Positions 13,201 to 25,280 of a DNA stretch of 64,000 nucleotides are shown piece after piece. Made by a program: the position numbers and the translations under genes. How positions within the stretch are numbered: the stretch's first letter is position 1; the number at the start of each line of letters is the position of its first letter. Below the pieces are notes generated by a model. It did not search any database and had not been told where the DNA came from. It saw only the letters and a program-made list of their open reading frames with translations. This DNA comes from Ptiloglossa arizonensis (lineage: Eukaryota > Arthropoda > Insecta > Hymenoptera > Colletidae): positions 14,262,811 to 14,326,810 of the forward strand of contig NC_135058.1 in NCBI RefSeq assembly GCF_051014685.1, read 5' to 3'.

Positions 13201-14578
13201 CTATAAATGTATAATATTCTATGTTCTCGTAAAAATTGATCCTTAGAAGTGAAAAATTTGGCAAATTACTTTCGAACTTTATCGCGTGAAACAATTTTTA
13301 AATCTTCTCGTAGTTAACGAGAACTACGGTTGGACAGCGATCGGGGCAGTTGGAAAGGTTCGTTAATGCGTTCGAAAAGCGGGTGCAAAGCGTCTCGAAA
13401 CGATCGGTAACCGCGGGTCGATGACGACGGAATCGGAGGACGGACTGAAAACGTGAAAGCTCGGTTCGTTTTGTTTCTGCCTTTCCGGTGAACCGTACTT
13501 GACCGGCGGCTTCCCGGATTTCCAGGCTAATGGGACACTTGGAGGTTTTGGAAAAGGTTCTCGTTCGAGGAAAACGTGAATAACGCGCGCCTTCTTCGGC
13601 CGGATTTCGAGGAAAACGTGGTTACCCGCGAAAATATCGTACAGCTGGAATGGAAGTCGTGAAATTCCAAGGAGAATCGTTAAAACGAGATTTATCGCGC
13701 AATAGACGCTGGGAATGAGCAATACAATGTGCGAAGGAAAAGGAAAAAATAACGTCGAACTTTACAAACACCAAAATCTTTGAAAATTCGTTGCACAATA
13801 TTCGACGTATAAATCGACGTATATACAGTGTGTTATACGATGTACGATCTCTGAGAAGAAAAGAAACTCGGTTGGTAAACTAAGAGAAAATTTGTCCATT
13901 TTCCAAAAACATTCGTAACTTTCTAGACGGTACAGCGGAATGAAAACTCGCATCCTTCTAAACTTCGCTTTACTTTTACTGGAACTTATACACAAATATT
14001 TTAAGCATTTGTGTACAAGTATTTATTAAGTTTGATACTTCGAAATATTTCAAGCATTTGTGTACAAGTTTTACTGGAACGTTCACGGACCCGGTTCCCC
14101 CACCGTTCGCGTTTCAAAGTATAACCCGCTGGTAAATTCACCGACACCCTTTAAGCTCCAGCCCCCACCCCCACACGTCCGAGCGACTCTGTCACAAAGC
14201 GGACCGTATCCACGTTAATCAGACCCCGGAACTGTACCGAAATTCTCGTCTGAGCGTCGCGACGGGAGTGCCGCGGTAATCATTGCGAAACTAAATTTAA
14301 GTTTCCAGCGTGGCCCAACCCTCGGTCGGTTCCCTCTACGGAGATCTTGCGGACGTCCCGGTCGAGAGGAGGCGAGCTCGTAATCGTCCGGGCCGCGGAA
14401 CGGTACGCGGAAAAATGAGAACGCGTCGCGGGACAGGAAACCGGGCGAGGCGGTGGGCGGGGAGGGGGGCGTGTCGAGATAACGAGAAAACGAAGGAAAG
14501 CGAAAGAGAGAGGCGAGGCACCGCGGGGAGGGAAAGGGGGTGTCGACGAAAACGTCGAGGAAGGAACGGTGGGCGGGT

Positions 14579-14582
<4 letters not shown>

Positions 14583-14613
<31 letters not shown>
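14583..14613. repeat. (GA)n microsatellite
   Basis: About 15 GA units, followed by a G/A-only purine tract to about 14665. It lies within the GC-rich island. Confidence 0.95.
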
Positions 14614-14616
<3 letters not shown>

Positions 14617-15288
14617 AAAAAACGAAAAGAGAAAAAAGAAGAGAGAAAAAAAAGAAACTCGGGAGAGGGCGAAGGTGGCGAGCAACCAGGTATTTTTGCA
14701 TTATCGTCACGTGCGCAGTCTTATTACGGGCACACGTGGTGTAATATTCTCCCCCTTGGTCGGTTCGCGTCGACTCGCGGGCTTCTCGTTGGCTCGGTCG
14801 CGCGTGTCGTGTGTCTCGCATTGTTAGAATGCGACAGGCGGTGTTCATCCGCGACACCCGGACGTACTGGCTGCGAGACGGTGGAGGACCAGGCTCGGGG
14901 GAGGGATGATCGAATACTGGGCGAAGTTTGCAGAGACCGGGCGCGGGATGATACATCCCCCTACCCTTCGTTTCAGCCCCTGTCGATCCTTCGACGCGCG
15001 AACTTCCACGGCCGAGTCGTGAGAACACGGACCCGTCGCGGAGCTGCTCCACCACCAGCCCCCACCCCCCACCCCTCCATCGCCACCCACTTCGCGTCTT
15101 TGTTCGCTTCGTCGTCTTCTCGACTCGGCCCCCTCGTCCCCCTCTCTCTGTCCCCTTCGTCGCAACACGTATCGTAGCCACCCTATACCGTGGGCGGTGT
15201 CCTCCTGCTCGCTCGCGCTGCTCCCTTCAGGTTCGTCCGTGTCCCGTAATAACGTCTTCCATCGAATGACGCTTTTTTTTCTCTCGTT

Positions 15289-15314
15289 CTCTCTCTCTCT
15301 CTCTCACTCTCTCT
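15289..15314. repeat. (CT)n microsatellite
   Basis: An interrupted CT run inside a pyrimidine tract (15272-15325), close upstream of the GTAAGT donor-like site at 15516. Confidence 0.93.
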
Positions 15315-15559
15315 TTCTTTCTCGGTTGTACGAAGCACCCCACCCTACCCTGGTCGTACCGCGGCCTCGTTTGTCCCCGCCGCGTGCCGCGAACAGGAGT
15401 CGCCGACGTGACCGGATTCGACAAACGCCCCGATGCGTATCGGGTCTAGCGATCGGACGGCGCGAGAAGCCACGGGGTCTCGAACCCCGGCTTGCTGATC
15501 GTATCGGCTCGTTCCGTAAGTAATGGGAGTTTGACGAAGATATATCGTGAGCCGCGAGC

Positions 15560-16330
15560 TCCAACGGAATCAAACCGTTCGGTCTAACGAATCGACTCGG
15601 ATATTCGATTCAAATTGGCGATGTTGGAGTCTTCCAGGGAACCGGCACGGGTTCGTAGGCCTCCGGAAGGCCCTACGTGGGTGTTAAAGGAGGTTACCGG
15701 ACGTCTCGTAGAGACTACCTGAGGAATTTTAAATGTCCACTGCGAGTGGATCGAAACAATTTACTCGCAGTTTTCGGTGGACGTTGGTTTACTTCGTAAG
15801 TTAGGGGCACCTAGTCGCTTTGTCGACTAACAGCTGTCAATCTTCATTTATCAGCAGTGGAACATTAGTAGGATATCGTTTGTCACGTACACAACGATAT
15901 ATTGAGAGTCAGTGGGTCGAACGAAATGAAACCGTTGGGTCTAACGAATGGACTAGGATATTCGATTGAAATTGGTGACGCTGGAGAAGGAGTTTGAACG
16001 GAAGTGGAGTTCATAGGCCCTCCCGGAAGACGATTTCTAAGCGGTGGGGATCGCCAGACGGCTCGTACAGACTACCTAAGAAATTTCAAACGATACGTCC
16101 TCTGCGAGTAGATCGAGACACTTTTGAACGCGAGTCTTCTACGTTTCTCCTCTTTTGTGCAGCGATTATATTTTTAGATAGACACTGGTTTCCTTTGAAG
16201 ATATTGTTGGTGAGTTACCAGATGTCTTCCATCGGATACCTAAGAGATTCTAAGCGATGCTGCAAGTAGATCGAGACATCTTTGAACGCGAATCTTCTAC
16301 CTTTGTTCTCTCTGTTCACGTAATAATTGT
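15560..16330 (+). repeat. Diverged duplication, ~357 bp unit, two copies plus a partial third
   Basis: GGTCTAACGAAT(C/G)GACT(C/A)GGATATT occurs at 15581 and 15938. In each copy it is followed by the same order of words: a TTCGTAGGCC-like segment, GACTACCT(G/A)A(G/A)GAA and TGCGAGT(G/A)GATCGA. A third partial copy repeats the last part at about 16230-16330 (TACCTAAGAGATT, AAGTAGATCGAGACATCTTTG). The copies are clearly diverged, so the duplication is old. It abuts the GC-rich island. Confidence 0.8.
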
Positions 16331-17499
16331 ATTTTTCGGTAGACATTGGGTTTCCTTTCAAAATTTCAGTGTCGTTCGTGCAATTCTACGACATCAAAGC
16401 CGGTATCTTTTACATTCGAACGAAACACAGTCGATGTACAAGGAGTTTAATTACAAACCTTGTCACGATTGTCGCGTCTTTCTTCCTTGCGTTATCGCTT
16501 AACGAAAGTTCGTTATCGTACACCTCCATCGTCCATAGATTCCAACTAATCGTACTACAGAGCCGCGTCGTTTGGTGAATTTCCGTTTAGCTACTTGCTA
16601 GTAGGTATCCGAAACTGTGTAACGTTTTCGTCTTGGTGAAATCCTGAATCGAACACTCGGTATCAATCGAAGTTTCGACACGGTGGAGTCCTCCACGCCC
16701 GTAGGAACGAAATCTCTAACGAGATCGCTAATCGAACGACTCTCGTTATTCTGCAACGAAGATTATCCAAAAGTTTCCAAATTGCTTCACCTTCCATCGG
16801 TGCCAAGGAAACTTCGGGGTAGGTGTGCAAGTTGAAAAGATAGGTACCGCACGAATTGCCCGAAGATTCGCCAAAGGGTTGGAACTGCTTTCCCGTACCA
16901 TCGACGCAAACCACAGGCCTCTGTGCCTCTCGAACAGCGAGGTTAGCTGGCATTGCAGGATTCGTGTTTGACGTGTTTCACAGTCGGGAAAGTGACCTTG
17001 AGAGGTCAGCTGAGACCCACCACGCCTGTCTAGATACTCCCGTAACCCACTCCGTGTAGTATCGAAAGTATCGACGCGCAATTAGGAGTCACCGTGTATA
17101 GAACGAGAACGTACACTCCCGACGTAAAGATAACCACGTCGTGGTACCGAACGATCCACCGGACCCCTCGTTAACGCGTTCTCCGGGTAGAAAGCGTTTT
17201 CACGGTATTCCCGGTGTCATTCGATGACTCCGAAACGCTGACGATTTTGAAACCGACAATGGCCCGATAACGAATCGAAACGGGTTACGCGGATCCGAAC
17301 CCGGTACCAAAAGCGGAAGGTATAAGACACGAGAGCGCGTAGGTAAGCTTTGATTCCGCGTTAAAGCGCTGTACACGAACGGAGCGCCATCTGGCATGTC
17401 ACCCGTGAATACCGCGTTAACGATAAAAACGTGTCGACACCTGGCTCTTTGTGAACTTGTCGCGCGAGACACGTTTTAAATCGGGGAGCTTTTCGAGTG

Positions 17500-18025
17500 A
17501 AAGATTCTCCGCGTACGCGTACACGGTCATATTATTCGTACAAAAACCTCCTCGATAAAAGTATCTTCGCTTTGTTACCGTATTAATGCACCGTAATCTT
17601 CTGCGAACGCGTACACGATAATATTCGTACAAAGGTTCCTCGATAGAAGTACCTTTTCTTTATTACTGTATTGATATACCGTAATCTTCTGCGAATGTAT
17701 ACATGATAATATTCGTACAAAGGTTCCTCGATAGAAGTACCTTTTCTTTATTACTGTATTGATATACCGTAATCTTCTGCGAATGTATACATGATAATAT
17801 TATTCGTACAAAAACTCCTCGATAAAAGTATCTTCGCTTTGTTACCGTATTAATGCACCGTAATCTTCTGCGAATCTGTACACGATAATATTCGTACAAA
17901 AGTTCCTCGATAAAAGTACCTTTGCTTCGTTACTATATCACCGTAATTCTCCACGAACACGATAATATTATTCGTACAAAAACTCCTCGATAAAAGTACC
18001 ATTGCTTTATTATCGCACCGATACA
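17500..18025 (+). repeat. Tandem array, ~88 bp unit, 6 copies
   Basis: CGTACAAA(A/G)(A/G)(C/T)TCCTCGATA starts at 17537, 17626, 17714, 17805, 17893 and 17973, with spacings of 89, 88, 91, 88 and 80. Units share GTAATCTTCTGCGAA and (G/A)ATAATATTCGTAC. Copies 2 and 3 are nearly identical to each other. The reverse-strand ORFs over this array (MYEYYRVRVRRRLRCINTVT and similar) are repeats of the same unit and not a gene. Confidence 0.93.
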
Positions 18026-19626
18026 CCATAACCTCGAAAGTAACGTTCGAACCGCGTTAAGCACTTTACCGTTTTCTTATTCGGTATCTCGTGGTTGCTC
18101 AAAACCCGTTCAACGTGTTCAAGTATAATACAAGTACAAATACAGTAACGGTCACTAATTCGAGTAAAACTGATCACTGCGATCCACAGCGGACGCGTCG
18201 CGCGTTTCATTTACGACTACCGGCTGGATGAAAGTTTTTGATGAAATTTGATTAATGAATCTCGCGGTTCTCATCCACCTTGTTTGCCCTGAAGAGCATC
18301 AAACGCGAAGCTGTTGCGGAGCCCGTGTATAGAAAATTACTCGGGCATGCCGGTTTCCATGTATCACAACGCTCTTGTTCTTCCTCAGACGCGTGCATCC
18401 CTGAAAAAAAAAAAAAATTGTACACCTCCGTTGTCAGAGTGCACACGGAAGCCCTTCGCGGCGAAAAAGGGTTGCTCTTTTGAGTTCGAACTGAAAAGCA
18501 ACACCGCTACCGTGGTTATACCCAGTGGTTCGAACCTCTTTGACTCGGTACCGAACGACGCGGTGAATGTTGCGGATCATTATGAATATTATTCAAAACG
18601 AGAAGGTCTACTTGAGAGTCTTTAAAAAAATGGTGAAAGACCATAATTACGCAAATAATACGGCCGTACTTTAAACAACCGCGGCGACATTTAGAAAGCC
18701 ACAGCGATACTCACCTACGCGACTCGAAACGTTTAAAATTCGCTCGGTTCTACCTCAAAGTGTCGTTACCTTGACTATTGAGAATCAAATTGAATACGAT
18801 ACCTTTTACTCGAAATTACCCACTCTTCTGTACGCAAACGTTCGTAGTCCTTCGGAACATTTTTTTCCTGTATCGAGAATTAATTCCAAGGTTGTATTCG
18901 TTGGAATCGTTTCAGGAATAAATACAAAAGCGAAAAGATGCTTTTTAAAACGAATCTTCTCGTACACTGTTTCCCATCGTATCGATCTTTCGTGACGATG
19001 ATTCGTCTCGCTAGCCATTATTTCTTTCTTCGAAGAAGCGACCAAACCGTTTATCCTGAATCATTACTCTGTCTTCTAACTTAATCTTCGTGTACTCGTC
19101 TGCTCGTAAAACTTCGCAATGGTCTCAATTTTCGACGACGTTTATACTCTACTATCTTTTATCACCTTTTGTGCACAGCTATTTTTATTATTTCCTTCAG
19201 TTATTGTATTCACTCCGTTAGGTTCGGTTAGGCGCAATGACTATCAAACTAAACCCCATCTTTCGATTATTTCTATTTTCTATACTTTTGTTTATTTACG
19301 CTAGGTAACCTTTTCAGGATTACCAATAATAACGTTATAAATGCACAGTTGAAAGAATGATTTAACGCCAATTGGAAACACAACTACGATCATTACCTAG
19401 AAAAATCTTTTCAACCAAGATCGCTACAAAAATTTACTACCGCCATTGGTATTCATTTTATGATTTCGATTCAGACCGATTGATTAAAATTTATCCACCC
19501 TGCCACCGTTATCGCTATATATTATTTTACGTTCTCGGGGAACGTTGTTCCGGGTCGTTAAATTAATCGTCCATCTACAACGTACGGTACATATGTACTT
19601 TTTCTGTAACGCGATAAAGGCGTGAT

Positions 19627-19658
19627 TATCATCATCATTATTATTATTATTATTAATA
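19627..19658. repeat. (ATC)n(ATT)n trinucleotide repeat
   Basis: ATC units grade into ATT units over about 30 bp. Confidence 0.88.
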
Positions 19659-20125
19659 AATAGTCGAAACGAATGCATCGTGGAAACCGTCGTGGTATTT
19701 AGGATCGCAATATCACGCTACGTGAATTTCGTAGGAAAATCACAGTCGTCGCGTGCATTACAATTCGTTTTATTAATCCCCGTAAACCGCGCTCCTGATC
19801 ACACGGTGCAGCCAGCAGAAGCAACGAGATTTCGCGGCCGAATCGACGAGTCGATTTGGCAGGCTTGTCGGTAGATTGCACCGCCGCGACAAAACGAAAA
19901 GCTGTCCTCGATCGCTCGCTCGTTTCGACGCCTCGAAACGAGGAATCGTGATTGTCAGCGTGCCTGCTCCGTATCTGAAATGCCAATTTTATTCGAAGGC
20001 TGGAAAAAAGCGACTTTCCATACGGAAGATGGTTTGCACGACTTGCATATTTCCTCGGTATAATACCATCGGAAAAAAAGCTCTGTACGTAATCGATGAA
20101 AATTTTACCGATACGCGATCAAGTA

Positions 20126-20258
20126 TCGGGTTGCTCGGAAAGTAATTTCCTTTTCCAAAATGGAGTATATGGAATTTAATAAAATGTTTGTACACTCTAG
20201 GAAAATTGTGTATCGTTTTCACTTCAAAAGAAATGAAATGACTTTCCGAACAACCTAG
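20126..20258 (-). mobile_element. Mariner-like MITE, copy 3 (reverse orientation)
   Basis: The ends are CGGGTTGCTCGGAAAGTAAT and GACTTTCCGAACAACCTAG, with TA at 20124-20125 on the left and TA two bases past the right end. Relative to copies 1, 2, 4 and 5 the interior is inverted: it reads TTTTCCAAAATGGAGTATAT and later ATCGTTTTCA. This shows independent insertion in the opposite orientation. Confidence 0.83.
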
Positions 20259-22751
20259 TGTAATCGAAGATTATTTCGATGAAAACTTTACTAATTGGTA
20301 GGGATCGTTTCTTGAATTGTATTTGGTAATTTACAGGGGATAATAACGGTAATTATTTGTGTTAAGAAATGGAGAGATGTATAAAGGACGATATAAAATG
20401 TTTTATGAGAATGAGAAAAATACAATTGGAACTGTTGGAACCACCGGTAACGAAACGGTCAGATTTACCTTTTCGCTTTTAGTACGTTTTGTTTGGGTCG
20501 TTATCGCGATTTAGATATTATCGGGTACCATCGAGTGGCGAATATTTCTGGTAAGTTACTTAACTGAATTCCGTAAGGTAGAAAAATGTGTAGATTGTAC
20601 GCGCGTTACGAACGAGAAGTAATAAATCAAGATAAAACATTGGTCTATTAGAAACCCACTGATCTTATACAGCTTTCGATAAGATCTATTCCACGATAGT
20701 AAGTTTGATTGGAGTGTTCCAAAAGTAGGAACTAGTTGGCTAATTGTGTCTGAGATAAGATCCACTAGACAAAACCCTACCGGTAAGTCCAACCATTAGA
20801 TCTGGATCGAAACGAAAAATCATTTAAAAATGTGTTTCCTAAAAATACTCCAAACGGTGGAACTTTCATTTTACCTTTAATCCCAAGGAGCAAAAATATT
20901 CCATTACTTCCACGATAAACATTACAAAATTACATTTCGTACCGAAAGACTGAAAGTTTCTAAATAAACATTCTACTCGGTAAACGTTGCAAATAAATGG
21001 TTGTATGGTATTTTTATTCATCGATTATTCGAATAAAATTTTGTCTATTTCCGCCTATAACTATTTCGCATCATCACCCCTGAACTACGATCTTAGAGGT
21101 GAACCGAGTGGTCGCATTATGCGAGAGGTTATTTCGTTTCTCTGTTCTCCTGGTCTTACGGAAGAGTCGCAGTTTTCTCGACATAACCACCGCCTAACGG
21201 CATAAATCTCCGTTAAAACTATCGGCGAAACAAATCTCGAAGTCCGTCGTGCGTGAATTCCGCGAGACACCTTGCACGCAAGTGTGGTTATGTTAGCCGC
21301 GCACGTGTACGCGCGTGCATATACACTATGCGCAGAAATATCGTTCCGTGATACAGATTCACGATGCACAGTGTGTGCAGGCGCAGTTATCTTGCGCATC
21401 GCGAGTTAAGGAAGGAAAGGTACCCTTTCTCGCGAACACGTACCGTGCTTCCATAGCGGTTTGGTACGGTATTTCGGAGCCGGTGCTGTACGTGAGCACA
21501 CACGCGTACATTCGTAGAACCGACTCGCTTTTCGATGCAGAACGTCCATTGCATTATTCAATTCTGATCGGCCGCAATAAAGAAGCAAAATAAGAGACAT
21601 CGGGCCATTCACCGGCGGCGAGCGAACCATCGGGAAACGAATGCGATATTTTTCACGGGGAAGTGAAAGTTTTCGTACCGCTCGTCGACTCCAGAGCGCG
21701 CTGGTGTCGCTGCGCTGGTTGCGAACGCGCCCAAGTCTACGTAGAAACTAGCCCGGAAGTCGAAACGAAAGAAGATAATAGAACGCGAACGAAACGAGAG
21801 GAAATAAATCTTCGCGGTCTCGGATCCGTGGAACGGATGCTTCTTGGTAATACTTTCGTTATTTCTTATCACAATAGAACGTGGTTCTACAGATTGATCA
21901 GCGATTAAATCCGATTTGGTTCGAACTCCGATGAAAATGCTCCCTTCAGAGTTGTGCAAGAAAAATATCCCTAGGTAACTGTTAGGTGGACGGTATGTTT
22001 CCAGTAACCGAAGAATTGTCCATTCTGAATTGCATCGACTGCAATTACGACGATAAAGATTTCTTACTGGAGTAAGAACAGCAATGGCGCGTACTCGAAC
22101 AGTTTTTACAAATGTAAACTCGGTTTTATCAATTATTCAACGTTTCGAAGTGTTTCGCTAGTATTTCGTTATTGATTCACTAATATTGCGTACAATGTTA
22201 ATCGAGGAATCGACTAAAATATAATACGAAAGTGTTGAGACAATCTTACAATTCCGATGCGAAGTCAACTTAACCTATAATTCGTCCACGCGATAGATTG
22301 GAAGTTTTAAGATTAGAAACTTCATACCTGTCGACGTATAACCATTTTTCCCGATTGGTGTATTAAAAAATAGGGGTAACCACGTTTCAGCCAATTACGA
22401 ATCCTCCGTAGAGAAGGTAACTAAAATATTCCCTCGTCAAAGTAACATTACACCTCTGTCCCTTCGCACGCGTGCACACGTTCTTTGAAAAGACACGTTC
22501 CGCGTTTAAGGGGGCGCGGAAATACAGTATGAAATATCAATAGACGGGGCAGGGAGATTACGCATTCACCGTCCATGTATTAAATCCGTCGTGACGAGCA
22601 AAGATTGGATTTTCGTTCGGAACACAGCCCGGTACCGTGAAAGGGAGAGCGATTCCTCTCACGTGCTACGCGATTTTATCTCGCCCCGTGGCGAGCGGAG
22701 ATGCACGACGTGATTTCACAGTCACGGATCGACCGTTCGGGGAACGATTTC

Positions 22752-22783
22752 GGTGGTGGTGATGGTGGTGATGGTGGGGGGGA
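22752..22783. repeat. (GGT)n-rich repeat
   Basis: GGT/GAT triplets end in a G-run; the complement produces a His-repeat ORF that is not a gene. Confidence 0.85.
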
Positions 22784-24804
22784 CTAATGCATCTCCGTAT
22801 AGAGATTTCGTGAAGTTCTCGCCTCGTGGTTGGCTCGCAGAGACCTCCCCGATACAACAAACGGACTCGTTATCAGTTATCGCTGAATTGTGCAATGTCG
22901 CGATTCATTACCTACATGGGGGACCACTCGCGACGACGAAAGTCGTCCCTCTGTGTTTGCATACATTTACATGGGGGAGGGGATGACTTTGTCCGCGAGA
23001 AAAAGAACAAAACCGTGTTTCCCGAACGTGATTCTAATTTGTAAACGAATATCGGTGATAATCGTCTTTACTAAAGGTCTGTGGGTTAAAATTCTTTTCG
23101 ATAATTTATAGAGGTTAGGTTGTCCCACGATATACAGAGGTCAATGTTTGATCTTCATTAGTAAGTAACGAATTCAAGGTCGGAACTATACTGTAAATAA
23201 ATAATAATATGCTTGCATCGAGTATTTTCTGATATTTAAAAAAACTGAACAAATCTCATTATGATGCACGAGACCGACACGCGAGTGACGACGTGTTCTT
23301 TACAATATACTCGTCGCTCGAATGCCAGCAGCACCCAACAGTGCGAGTCGCTGTATCAGTGACTCCGATTTCTGCGTAACGTTGCCGCTCGCAGCTGGTA
23401 TCCTCTTAACACGACGCCGGATAGCAATAAACCACGGAAAGCCGGTACAGGGTACAGAAGAAGAGAAGACAGGATTTACGCGGGATTGTATTACCGAGCG
23501 CACGCAGCAGCTGCCTGGTGTCACATTTTATAACGTTGCGACTGACATTAGCTGCGTCCGTTCTCGTGTTCAACTGTCGGAGACACGAGACCGCGGTGCC
23601 CATTTAAAGATTCATCTACCGACTCTTGGTTAATAAGAGCCACCAGACGGTCCCCTCTGGACCGACTCGTCGCGTTATGTCGATTCCTCGAACGATGGAG
23701 ACGAGGGACGATTTTCAGAAGTGTCACTTTCATCTTTAACCACCCCATCGGTGCGCTATTATTGTCTTTGGAAGATGAAAATCGACACCTCGGTGTCAAA
23801 ATCATTCTGGCTTGGCTTAAAACAGATGTTAAGTGTGCAACATAGTTCTCCCAAAGTCTAAGGAAGTTAGTACATTGACTACTTCGATAATCGTTTGAAT
23901 TCTAGCGAAGATGAGGAGACACAAGTGTGTAAATTAACGTTGTATACTCGTGTCACAATGATAAAACACTTTACACAATCTATCAACGATCTAGGTACTT
24001 ATCAATTAAACTTGTACGGAAGATTCAGATTCAAGTTATGACGTTTTGATATTGGTAGTAATCATCGTGGTTAAGATCTTGGTTACTATTCCGGGACTAT
24101 GACACCTGTAGTAAACTGAACACAGACCCTACGTTTAGAGGTCCAATTATCGCAAGTCCTGATAGTCGCATCTCGTATTCCTACTATTTAGTGTCCTCGT
24201 CGGTCCTAATCTTAACTCGATTAAAGTCGACTACACGTCCCCTAAGTAGACCCTAAAGATACTATCTAATATCCTTAACGTAACTTGTTCGAGTACAAGC
24301 GATGTTAATGATGGTATCAAACGTGTCGCAAGTATTGTAAAATCGAAACCTGGTGGGATACTTTCGAAACTTACACCAGTAGACAAGGGTTGTGGAGTAC
24401 GCTTTGACAGGTTGTCACGACTTTTCTTCGCGAGGATGTTATCTCTAGCGCTTCTTGAAAGTGCTTTTCTCGTGTTAACTGTACCTCGCTAGCTCTCGGT
24501 GTTCCTCGTTCTCATTTTTTATGTATACAGTCTGACGTGACAATCTGGCAGAGAGTACTGTGCCGTGGAATATTAAAAGGACATATCCGTGGCTTATAGA
24601 AGTGCCCAGGTATAGTACTTCTACGGTAAAACCGAACCATCGATGTATCTACACGTACACCTGTACCACACGTGTACTACACCTTAGAATATTTGCACAG
24701 TAATCGAGATATTGCTGTACAATACTACGAACAGATTTATACCAGCTCGAAACTACTAACAGACACTAAAACAAACTAAAACAGACACAATCTCGAAGCA
24801 CCTA

Positions 24805-24990
24805 CTCTCAACCGTGTCCTAGTGACAGTGTACACGTAGTGTACTTTCCTATCGCACGAGACATTTATTTTTGGTGTACAATAACCATTTATTCACGGTT
24901 ACTCCCAACCGTGTCCCAGTGTCCTATTCGCACTCAATCCGTTTCAAACACACGTAGCGTACTTTCCTATCGCACGAGACATTTATTTTT
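24805..24990 (+). repeat. Direct duplication (~65-90 bp), two copies
   Basis: CC(C/-)AACCGTGTCC(T/C)AGTG and, further on, CACGTAG(T/C)GTACTTTCCT and CGCACGAGACATTTATTTTT occur twice, the second copy ending at 24990. The second copy has an insertion of about 25 bp in the middle. Confidence 0.85.
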
Positions 24991-25258
24991 CCTGGAAAAT
25001 CCTAGCGACCAGAGCTTGTTAGGTGTTGCGTCGACCATCCCTGGGTAGTGATATTCGTTTCGACCCCAAAGCACCGACGAAACTAATTCTGCCTGACGAC
25101 CTCGATCAGCGCGGCCAAAATTGGCACCGATCTAATAACACCGGAAGCTCGATACCCTATAAATACCAAAGGACAAAGCGAAGTTAATGGACACGGTTTC
25201 GTGGTCAGAGGGGGCCCAGGTGTCATCATCGGCCGCGTTTGAGGGCCAATCATCATCC

Positions 25259-25280
25259 CACACACACACACACACACACA
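25259..25280. repeat. (CA)n microsatellite
   Basis: Eleven CA units. Confidence 0.96.

Larger units (their letters stand above)
14090..15515 (+). promoter_or_regulatory. GC-rich island ending at a consensus splice donor; candidate untranslated first exon or promoter
   Basis: This is the longest GC- and CpG-rich stretch in the window, with GA and CT tracts (14583-14613 and 15289-15314). A strong GTAAGT donor lies at 15516. Two ORFs of 140-280 codons cross it on opposite strands but consist of Arg/Glu or Leu/Ser/Phe repeats from the dinucleotide tracts. If 15515 is an exon end, the frame that would join exon A in phase has stops and no ATG just upstream, so such an exon would be 5' untranslated, or would need another coding exon in between. 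This is a composition-based inference with no direct promoter motif. Confidence 0.3.

Noticed and set aside
14310..15181. ORFs up to 281 codons on both strands
   Set aside because: They read through GA and CT dinucleotide runs, giving Arg-Glu and Leu-Ser repeats.
15197..15523. 108-codon ORF ending over the GTAAGT donor as a coding first exon
   Set aside because: Its phase at 15515 is one base, whereas exon A needs two bases, so it cannot splice in frame to exon A directly. The protein is low-complexity.
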